A DNA stretch of 64,000 bases from Enterovibrio qingdaonensis. GTDB lineage: Bacteria > Pseudomonadota > Gammaproteobacteria > Enterobacterales > Vibrionaceae. Position 1 is the stretch's first letter; each line of letters begins with the position of its first letter. Shown here one piece after another: positions 26,638 through 33,483 of this stretch. The notes under the pieces were generated by a model. It made no database searches, was not told where the DNA came from, and saw nothing but the letters and a program-made list of their open reading frames with translations. A program made the translations under genes and the position numbers. The stretch lies in contig NZ_JAJUBB010000026.1 of NCBI RefSeq assembly GCF_028683135.1, positions 1 to 64,000 of the forward strand, given 5' to 3'.

Positions 26638-27138
26638 ATGAGTTTGATATTGGCATTATTGCTTGGAGGCGTATCTATACGGCTTTCCGCTCCGGCACCC
26701 TCACAGGGCATTTATGAAGAAGGCTCTGCCGAAAGGTTATTAGTAGGCTTCCTCAAGAAACACGGATTTAGTCAATTTAAATCTGTTCACTACACCGAAG
26801 ATGCCGGCATAAAAGGCCTTCAAGTTTCGCTCCCTCGTTGTGACGGCTATATGGCCTTACTCGTTCTGCCTGACGGAGATGAGCTTGTCGGTCTTTGGCA
26901 AACATTGATAGCCAATGCCAATTACAACAGTAAATACATTTTTGATGGTAATACCTACAGTGAATTCCCACGTGCCATTTTCTGGCTAAAAACCATGCTA
27001 CACGCTGTGACCATAAAAATGGGACGCTCTAGTTCTTTCTACCCGGGCCCAGCATTCGCCGTCGCTTACCCAAAGCAATGTGCTTTTGTTGAACGCCTTC
27101 CTTTTAACGAAGTCGTGCTCAAAGGAGGCTTCCAATGA
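26638..27138 (+). CDS. Membrane-anchored periplasmic protein between exosortase and its substrate
   Basis: The product is about 166 residues, with one N-terminal TM helix (LILALLLGGVSIRL) followed by a soluble, presumably periplasmic domain containing two cysteines (PRCDGYM and KQCAFV). I do not recognise a named family. Its position between the exosortase and the DUF4114 protein, and its size, resemble EpsI-like accessory proteins of exosortase loci, but the sequence does not prove it. The start is uncertain: ATG 26638 gives a clean signal anchor, while TTG 26602 has a GGGGGG Shine-Dalgarno-like run seven bases upstream and ATG 26587 is also open. The stop overlaps the next ATG. Confidence 0.65.
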   Translation: MSLILALLLGGVSIRLSAPAPSQGIYEEGSAERLLVGFLKKHGFSQFKSVHYTEDAGIKGLQVSLPRCDGYMALLVLPDGDELVGLWQTLIANANYNSKYIFDGNTYSEFPRAIFWLKTMLHAVTIKMGRSSSFYPGPAFAVAYPKQCAFVERLPFNEVVLKGGFQ

Positions 27139-28070
27139 AGTACGCATTAACCCTCGCATTATTAAGCAGTGTGCTCGTTGTTCCTACTGCCGTTAATGCT
27201 GACGTTGATACCAACCCTCCAGATATCGAGAGCCGTTCTGGATACGAGGATTTTTTGACGCTGACCAACGAAGTCTTACCCGAATCTCGTGCTGTGAATG
27301 CAGAGTTCTTGAATACCGACTACAACCCTTATTTGGATTTGAACCAAGAAGCTAACATCTATGTGAGCTTTCTAGATGAAGGGGCGGGATATAAGAATTC
27401 ATTGGGCTATTTTACGTTTGAAAATGATAGTTTCAGCGGACTAACTAAAGGCGATATAGACACAGATAACTCGGGTGTCGTCTCCCTCAATGAACTCAAT
27501 GCCATCGACGGTGTTAACTACGGTTTCCTCTTCCCAAATCTGTCCAAAACGGGCGGCGGTGGATCCCTAGATGTTGGTGATACTGTACACCTTGGCCAGT
27601 TTGATGCAGATACAAACGTCAGTTTCTTTCTTACTCAGAACTCATACCTAAGTGGCGACTACATTTCTGATGATGCCCTTACTGGTGTCGATCAAACGTT
27701 CTACGGGTTAGATTTCTTGAATCCCGAGGCTGATTTTACTTATGAATTTGGCAGTTCAAGTCAAACCTCAAGGCACGTAGCAATGCTGTTCGCGGATGAC
27801 AACCAAGAACAGGTCATCATGGGCTTTGAGGACCTCAATCGAGCAGATAATACCGCCAATGACTGGAACATTGGGTCTGACGAAGACTTCAATGACGCCA
27901 TTTTCATGATATCAAGTGACCCGGTTGATGCATTCAGTGGTTCAAACATTGCCACCGCCCCCTTACCCCCTATGGCCCAAAGTCTGATTGGCCTTGCGAT
28001 GGTCGCAGGCATGATTTCAATGGCAAGGAAAAGAGCGAGCCGCCCAGACCAAGAACTTATTATTGCGTGA
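27135..28070 (+). CDS. Secreted DUF4114 protein with exosortase-type C-terminal sorting signal
   Basis: This is a 311-residue exported protein. The signal peptide is MKYALTLALLSSVLVVPTAVNA. An acidic, possibly Ca-binding region has DTDNSGVVSLNEL, like an EF-hand or dockerin loop. A DUF4114 domain near the C-terminus has VIMGFEDLNR and SDEDFNDAIF. A tripartite tail follows: APLPP (residues 275-279), a hydrophobic helix (280-297) and the basic cluster RKR (298-300) with an 11-residue extension. This resembles PEP-CTERM/VPxPA sorting signals. It is the obvious substrate of the exosortase two genes upstream. AAAGGAGG gives a strong ribosome binding site and the ATG overlaps the previous stop. A terminator follows. 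It is probably a biofilm matrix or surface protein; that is an inference. Confidence 0.8.
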   Translation: MKYALTLALLSSVLVVPTAVNADVDTNPPDIESRSGYEDFLTLTNEVLPESRAVNAEFLNTDYNPYLDLNQEANIYVSFLDEGAGYKNSLGYFTFENDSFSGLTKGDIDTDNSGVVSLNELNAIDGVNYGFLFPNLSKTGGGGSLDVGDTVHLGQFDADTNVSFFLTQNSYLSGDYISDDALTGVDQTFYGLDFLNPEADFTYEFGSSSQTSRHVAMLFADDNQEQVIMGFEDLNRADNTANDWNIGSDEDFNDAIFMISSDPVDAFSGSNIATAPLPPMAQSLIGLAMVAGMISMARKRASRPDQELIIA

Positions 28071-28079
28071 AAACTTTTT

Positions 28080-28103
28080 GCCGGAGTCGCCTCCGGCTTT
28101 TTT
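28080..28103 (+). terminator. Terminator of the sypIJK-exosortase-DUF4114 unit
   Basis: GCCGGAG/CTCCGGC with a TCGC loop and six T residues forms a classic rho-independent terminator 10 bp after the stop codon. Confidence 0.93.
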
Positions 28104-28173
28104 CACTTTAATCCCAGTATTTCCATTCAAACACGAGTGAGGATGCGCCTTATATAAAAAGTGGGATATTTGA

Positions 28174-28188
28174 AAATCAAAATGAGAA
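28174..28188 (-). promoter_or_regulatory. SypG-type enhancer upstream of glmS
   Basis: On the minus strand the sequence reads TTCTCATTTTGATTT, an exact TTCTCANNNTGA match, about 62 bp upstream of the -24 element. Confidence 0.6.
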
Positions 28189-28249
28189 ATCAACCGTCAC
28201 TTCCCGCCCTACAAACAGTAAAGTGTTGAAATTTAACTGCTAAAAAAGT

Positions 28250-28265
28250 TGGCCTATTTCATGCA
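28250..28265 (+). promoter_or_regulatory. Sigma54 promoter of the glmS-sypMNO unit
   Basis: TGGCCTATTTCATGCA shows GG-N10-GC with an ATGCA -12 box. It is 54 bp before the glmS start and is the only visible promoter for the unit running to 35844. Confidence 0.8.
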
Positions 28266-28319
28266 AATCTTGTTCAGAAAGGCAGTCATTAACGCCAAAT
28301 TAGAACAAGGAGATTTGCC

Positions 28320-30143
28320 ATGTGTGGAATTTTCGCTGCTGTTTCAAACGAGTTTGTCACGTCAACGCTAGTCGGTGGATTAAGCTCCCTTTCATACCGT
28401 GGATACGATTCAAGCGGTATTGTGATAGTCAATGAAAACGGCCTGCAACGCCGCCGTGCAGAAGGTAAACTTCAAGCATTAAGCACGCTATTAGCCCAAA
28501 ACCCTGTTGAAGGCTATATCGGTATCGCTCATACCCGCTGGGCAACGCACGGTGAGCCATCTGAAAGAAATGCGCATCCCCACATGACAGATCGAGTGGC
28601 GGTGGTACACAACGGGATCATTGAAAATTATCCCGATCTTAAAGCGTCGTTAGAACGAGATGGCTATCACTTCGAAAGTGATACAGACAGTGAAACCATC
28701 CCACTACTGATTTCGCGCAACCTCGATAAAGGGATGTCACCTGAAACAGCACTGCGTGAAGCGGTTAGCCAACTTGATGGTAGCTATGCGATTGCGGCCG
28801 TGTTTGCGGACGAACCCCAAACAATTTATGCCGCACGTTACGGTAGTCCCCTTGTGATAGGCCAAGGTGCCGCAGGTCACTTCATCTCCTCAGATTCCAT
28901 TGCGCTTTCCCGTGTTGCTCGCAACCTTTGTTATCTTGATGACAACGAAATTGCACGAATCACAGTGAACGAAATCGGCATCACTAACGCAGGTGGCTGT
29001 ACTGTGAGCAAAGAATTGAAGCCACTGATTATCTCGCAACAAGATCAAGGTAAGCAGGGTTACAAGCACTTCATGCTGAAAGAAATCCACCAGCAACCTG
29101 AAGTGATGCGAAATACACTCAACCATTACTGTGATGCGGCGACATTCACACTAAAAAGCGAAGCGTTCCCCGCCAATCTATCTCACTTTGAACGCCTGTC
29201 TATTGTCGCTTGCGGTACGTCGTATTACGCCGGCATGGTTGCTCGCCAATGGTTTGAACGTTACGCCTGCATACCCGTTGATGTCGATATAGCGTCAGAA
29301 TACCGCTATAGAGAATCTCCCTTTTCACCCAATACCTTAGCGTTGTTTATTAGCCAGTCTGGCGAAACCGCAGACTCCCTTGCAGCTCTTCGTTACAGTA
29401 AAGAGCAAGGCTTGACCTGCCTTTCGTTGCTCAATGTCGAGTCCAGTTCAATGGCGCAAGAAAGTGACGCATTTCTTCGTACATTAGCAGGCGCGGAAAT
29501 TGGCGTAGCATCGACGAAAGCATTTACTGGCCAGCTATTGGTGCTGCTCTTGATGTCACTCCAAATGGGTAAAGCATCGGGTCGACTGGATGAACGCGCT
29601 GAACGCGAATTGATTCAGCACCTTTACACACTGCCTGTTGAGATGGCGAAAGTAATTGATGAAATGGCGAGCATAGACAAAGTCGCCGAGTCTTTAGTGC
29701 ACAGTGAGCACACCATGTATTTAGGTCGTGGTATGTCATTTCCACTCGCGTTAGAAGGCGCACTAAAGCTTAAAGAAATTAGCTACATTCATGCTGAAGC
29801 CTATCCAGCGGGTGAGCTGAAACACGGCCCCATTGCGCTGATTGACAACAAAATGCCCGTTGTAATGATTGCCCCTCCCGGCCCAATGATGGGCAAAACA
29901 CTGTCTAACTTACGTGAAGTGTCTTCTCGCGGTGCCCAAGTCATTTTGATCAGTAATGGCTCAGGTATTGAAATGGCGAGGCAGCATATCACTCAGGCAA
30001 TTGAAGTTCCTGAAACAGACGCTTTGCTTCAACCGCTCCTTTATACATTGCCCCTTCAACTTTTGGCATATCACGTTGCATGTTTGAAGGGTACCGACGT
30101 CGATCAGCCTCGTAATCTTGCGAAGTCCGTCACCGTGGAGTAA
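28320..30143 (+). CDS. glmS: Glutamine-fructose-6-phosphate aminotransferase, syp-linked copy
   Basis: This full-length 607-residue GlmS converts fructose-6-P and glutamine to glucosamine-6-P, the entry step to UDP-GlcNAc. The N-terminal Ntn glutaminase domain starts MCGIFAAVS with catalytic Cys2 after Met removal, and has SLSYRGYDSSGI, HTRWATHG and HNGIIEN. Two SIS isomerase domains follow, with CGTSYYAG, SQSGETADSLAAL and STKAFTGQLL. The chain ends with PRNLAKSVTVE. AAGGAG precedes the ATG. The position behind a sigma54/SypG-type promoter and directly before sypM (6-bp gap) suggests a second, biofilm-dedicated glmS that raises amino-sugar supply when syp is on. Whether another glmS exists in the genome cannot be seen here. 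Confidence 0.95.
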   Translation: MCGIFAAVSNEFVTSTLVGGLSSLSYRGYDSSGIVIVNENGLQRRRAEGKLQALSTLLAQNPVEGYIGIAHTRWATHGEPSERNAHPHMTDRVAVVHNGIIENYPDLKASLERDGYHFESDTDSETIPLLISRNLDKGMSPETALREAVSQLDGSYAIAAVFADEPQTIYAARYGSPLVIGQGAAGHFISSDSIALSRVARNLCYLDDNEIARITVNEIGITNAGGCTVSKELKPLIISQQDQGKQGYKHFMLKEIHQQPEVMRNTLNHYCDAATFTLKSEAFPANLSHFERLSIVACGTSYYAGMVARQWFERYACIPVDVDIASEYRYRESPFSPNTLALFISQSGETADSLAALRYSKEQGLTCLSLLNVESSSMAQESDAFLRTLAGAEIGVASTKAFTGQLLVLLLMSLQMGKASGRLDERAERELIQHLYTLPVEMAKVIDEMASIDKVAESLVHSEHTMYLGRGMSFPLALEGALKLKEISYIHAEAYPAGELKHGPIALIDNKMPVVMIAPPGPMMGKTLSNLREVSSRGAQVILISNGSGIEMARQHITQAIEVPETDALLQPLLYTLPLQLLAYHVACLKGTDVDQPRNLAKSVTVE

Positions 30144-30148
30144 TCGCC

Positions 30149-30877
30149 ATGAATATTCAAGCGACGAAGCAATGGATTAAAACAAGCCCAAGCCCCTTTG
30201 CGAGGGGGCTATTCTGCACCTTGAAGGCTTTACTCAACATCAGCATGCCAGCTCCAAAGCTGATTTATTTGCCCCTCTACCATCTAGTGACATCAGCAGG
30301 CTCACTGTGGGCCAATATGACACGCGTATTTTGGTGGACACCCTTATTTAAAGGGAGAGTTCAGGAAGTTGGTAAGGGCTTATACCTCTATGGCGGTCTG
30401 CCCTTTATCTCTGGCCCTGTTTCAATTTCGTTAGGCGACCAGTGCCGCGTTTCTGGTCAGACGACGTTTTCCGGGAGAACGTGCGGTAACGTCGTGCCTA
30501 CACTGTTAGTAGGTAGCAATACAGATATTGGTTGGCAAACGACCATTGCTGTTGGGACTACCGTAGTGATTGGTGACAATGTCCGAATTGCTGGACGCGC
30601 TTTTCTTGCTGGATACCCCGGTCACCCAATCAATGCAGAGGACAGAGCCGCGGGGATGCCAGAACTGGATCAACAAGTGGGCGATATCATATTAGAACGA
30701 GATGTTTGGTTAGCAACGGGCGTTTCTGTTATGGCGGGCGTCACCATTGGGGAAGGAACCATCGTGGCAGCGGGCAGTGTTGTGACAAAAGACCTCCCTC
30801 CCTTTGTCGTGGCGGGCGGCGTTCCGGCTAAGGTGCTTCGTCCCCTCACTGAAGAGGAAAAACATCATGGTGCGTGA
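30149..30877 (+). CDS. sypM: SypM, hexapeptide-repeat O-acyltransferase
   Basis: This 242-residue protein has an N-terminal hydrophobic or amphipathic part and a C-terminal left-handed beta-helix of hexapeptide repeats (about 90-230). Examples are ISLGDQCRVSGQTTFSG, VGSNTDIGWQTTIAVGTTVVIGDNVRIAG, the catalytic-loop-like GYPGHPIN and IGEGTIVAAGSVVTKDLPPFVVAGGVPAKVLRP. This is the CatB/LacA acetyltransferase fold. It likely acetylates a sugar of the Syp polysaccharide. It is six bases behind glmS and overlaps the start of sypN by 11 bp. Confidence 0.88.
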   Translation: MNIQATKQWIKTSPSPFARGLFCTLKALLNISMPAPKLIYLPLYHLVTSAGSLWANMTRVFWWTPLFKGRVQEVGKGLYLYGGLPFISGPVSISLGDQCRVSGQTTFSGRTCGNVVPTLLVGSNTDIGWQTTIAVGTTVVIGDNVRIAGRAFLAGYPGHPINAEDRAAGMPELDQQVGDIILERDVWLATGVSVMAGVTIGEGTIVAAGSVVTKDLPPFVVAGGVPAKVLRPLTEEEKHHGA

Positions 30878-31991
30878 TTTGATTGTATTCGGTGAAGATT
30901 GGGACGGCTTGCCATCCAGTACGCAGCATTTGGTTCGCTTTCTTGCCAAGGATCGTAAAGTCATTTGGGTAAACTCAATTGGCCTTCGTCGACCTACGCT
31001 ATCTGTTCACGATGTGAAGCGTGCTTGGCGAAAACTGACCGCGAAACAAATCGCCAAACCGACACAAGCAAATATTTCAACACCCGAAAATTTTACCGTG
31101 GTAAACCCAACAACATTTCCTGCCCCGCAAACAAAATTAGGCAGAAAACTGGCGGCCAATATGCTGCAAAAACAGCTAAAACCTATTATTGAAGAGGCAC
31201 AACTCGACAACCCTATTCTGTGGACGTCCTTGCCTACCGCTGTCGACGTCGCCAACCTGCTTGATACGTCATCATTGGTCTATTACTGCGGCGACGATTT
31301 TTCCTCTCTCGCCGGTGTAGACCACACAACCGTGGCATTAAGAGAAAGCGAGCTAATAGATAAAGCCGATTTAATTCTGGCGGCAAGTGAGACCTTACAA
31401 GCCAAGTTTCCTCAAGACCGTACTCAGCTACTCCCTCATGGAGTCGATTACTCACTCTTTTCCACGCCTGCGCCGCGCGCAGCGGATCTCCCTTCTTCAG
31501 GTCAACCTATCGCTGGCTTTTATGGTTCATTGTCCGAGTGGCTGGATTACGACTTACTCGAGAGCGTCATTCAAGCATTACCTCAATGGCATTTTGTTTT
31601 TATCGGAGATACCTGCGAACGCGCAGAGCAAATGCGTCGATTCGACAACACGCTATTTTTAGGCCCTCGCCCCCACAACGAATTGCCCACATACAGTCAA
31701 CATTGGACAGTAAGTCTACTGCCTTTTAAAAATAACGCGCAGATAAATGCCTGTAACCCCCTCAAATTACGAGAGTACCTTGCAACAGGACGTCCCATTG
31801 TGAGTACCCCTTTTCCGGCAGTCGAGCACTACAGTGAATATGTTTCCGTTGCACGTCATTCAGACCAGTTTATTGAAGCCCTTACCCAGGCTGTTGGCTG
31901 CAACATTAACGAGGATCAACAACGTGCGCTTATGGGTCAAACATGGCAATCACGTGCTGAACAACTTGACCAATGGTTGGGTGCGCTATGA
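30867..31991 (+). CDS. sypN: SypN, glycosyltransferase
   Basis: This 374-residue GT-B-type glycosyltransferase opens with VRDLIVFGEDWDGLPSSTQHL and KVIWVNSIGLRRP. Later it has LDTSSLVYYCGDDFSS, PHGVDYSLF, IAGFYGSLSEWLDYDLL and a donor-domain tail with SLLPFKNNAQINACNPLKLREYLATGRPIVSTPFP. These patterns resemble GT4-like enzymes acting on cell-surface glycans. The ATG at 30867 has GAGGAAA upstream and overlaps sypM; an ORF extension to 30804 lies within sypM and is rejected. It is coupled to sypO by an ATGA overlap. Confidence 0.83.
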   Translation: MVRDLIVFGEDWDGLPSSTQHLVRFLAKDRKVIWVNSIGLRRPTLSVHDVKRAWRKLTAKQIAKPTQANISTPENFTVVNPTTFPAPQTKLGRKLAANMLQKQLKPIIEEAQLDNPILWTSLPTAVDVANLLDTSSLVYYCGDDFSSLAGVDHTTVALRESELIDKADLILAASETLQAKFPQDRTQLLPHGVDYSLFSTPAPRAADLPSSGQPIAGFYGSLSEWLDYDLLESVIQALPQWHFVFIGDTCERAEQMRRFDNTLFLGPRPHNELPTYSQHWTVSLLPFKNNAQINACNPLKLREYLATGRPIVSTPFPAVEHYSEYVSVARHSDQFIEALTQAVGCNINEDQQRALMGQTWQSRAEQLDQWLGAL

Positions 31992-33418
31992 ATTCTCTGA
32001 CGTACAAACTCCTTATTTTGCTGGATGGCGCATGGCGAAGACGTTACGTTGTCATGCTTCCCATTATCATCCTGCCCTTGATGGGCACCTTGATTGGGGT
32101 TGTCAGTCCTAAGAAATTCAGCTCTCACACCAGCATGCTCATTCAAGAAACCTCTAAGATGAATCCTTTCTTAGAAGATCTCGCGGTTTCCTCTCAGATG
32201 AAAGAACGCTTCAGTGGCCTGCAGACCCTTCTTCATAGCCGCCACATCTTAGGTAAAGTTGCACAAGAACAAGGGATGATCCAAGAAGATTCAGACCCCC
32301 AACTGATTGATGAAACCATTGAGATTCTCTCCAATGGCCTTTCAATGTCCACTATCGGCAAAGATGTCATCCGGATTGACTACCGCGCAGGCGACCCTGA
32401 AGGTATGAAAGAGACCTTGGAGTCAGTCAGCCGGTTCGTTATCGAAGAACTTCTCGCGCCTGAACGCTCATCAATGAAGGACTCCAGCTACTTTTTGGCC
32501 GAGCACATTAAACTCCGCCGTAATGATTTGGACAAAGCAGAAGCTGCACTGGCAGATTTTCGGAGCAAGCACGCAGATGGTCTGCCTGAGCTGCAAATGG
32601 CCAACTACTCACGCATTGAGCAACTTAAACAACGGTTGTCTGAAAAAGAAGCAGAAATGGCGGGAGCCCAAAAAAGCCTAGGTGGGCTTGACCAACAGCT
32701 ATCCAGTACTAACCCGGTCATCGGTAAAATTGAAGATCAAATTGTCCGACTTCGCAGTGAACTTGCGCTGCTAAAAGCGCGTTACACTGACCAACACAGC
32801 CTGGTACAAGGGGCACTGCGTAACTTAAGACGCCTCGAAGAGCAACGTACTCAACTGTTGGCTAATGCTCAGGAAACCGTCGATACCACCAAGCTATGGG
32901 ACATTGCGAGCAGTGCATCATTAGAAGCAGGCATAGAGTCACAACCTTTGCTGATTTCGCAACTTGAGAATCTTCAAGCAGCCAGAAGCAAGGTAGAAAC
33001 ACTCCAAGAAGAAACCGCCAGCCTACGTGAAATGATTACGCAGCTAGAGGTCAAAACCAGCCAGTCCGGCGAAAAAGAACAAAAAATTCGAAAACTAGAG
33101 CGTGATTTAGAAGTTAAACGCACCCTTTTCCATGAATTGCTGGAACGTTATGAGATGGCACGTCTCACCAGTTCTTTAGGCGTCTTTGAACAAGATAAGC
33201 GTATTAAGGTTATCGACAGACCTTATTCACCCGCTTCACCGAGTAATCTCCCTGTCGTCATTTTTACTATTGCAGGCCTCTTTGGCGGCATTTTTTTAGG
33301 CGTGGGATTAGCCATTTTACTCGAGCTGACGGACACGACCATTCGCCGAATTGCAAGACTAGAAGCAATTACTGGCGCGCCGGTCCTGACAAGGATTCCG
33401 AAAATAGAAAGCGACTAA
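31988..33418 (+). CDS. sypO: SypO, Wzz/PCP-type chain-length protein without kinase domain
   Basis: This is a 476-residue polysaccharide co-polymerase. The first TM helix (VVMLPIIILPLMGTLIGVV, ~20-40) is followed by a long periplasmic region with heptad-like coiled coil (~170-400), a GNVR-like DRPYSPASPSNLP motif, and a second TM helix (VVIFTIAGLFGGIFLGVGLAIL). There is no C-terminal P-loop, so the cytoplasmic ATPase role would fall to SypD, which lacks the Walker lysine. It controls chain length or export of the Syp polysaccharide. The start overlaps sypN (ATGA). The stop codon lies in the first of three 8-bp tandem units. Confidence 0.9.
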   Translation: MNSLTYKLLILLDGAWRRRYVVMLPIIILPLMGTLIGVVSPKKFSSHTSMLIQETSKMNPFLEDLAVSSQMKERFSGLQTLLHSRHILGKVAQEQGMIQEDSDPQLIDETIEILSNGLSMSTIGKDVIRIDYRAGDPEGMKETLESVSRFVIEELLAPERSSMKDSSYFLAEHIKLRRNDLDKAEAALADFRSKHADGLPELQMANYSRIEQLKQRLSEKEAEMAGAQKSLGGLDQQLSSTNPVIGKIEDQIVRLRSELALLKARYTDQHSLVQGALRNLRRLEEQRTQLLANAQETVDTTKLWDIASSASLEAGIESQPLLISQLENLQAARSKVETLQEETASLREMITQLEVKTSQSGEKEQKIRKLERDLEVKRTLFHELLERYEMARLTSSLGVFEQDKRIKVIDRPYSPASPSNLPVVIFTIAGLFGGIFLGVGLAILLELTDTTIRRIARLEAITGAPVLTRIPKIESD

Positions 33419-33438
33419 GCAACTAAGCAACTAAGCAA
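33414..33438. repeat. Three tandem 8-bp units at the sypO stop
   Basis: ACTAAGCA is repeated three times in a row, starting at the last codons of sypO. Each unit carries TAA, so slippage would not extend SypO far. Confidence 0.9.
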
Positions 33439-33483
33439 CACGCTAACAACGATACCCTGACTACTTTGTTGTGAGGAATGAAT

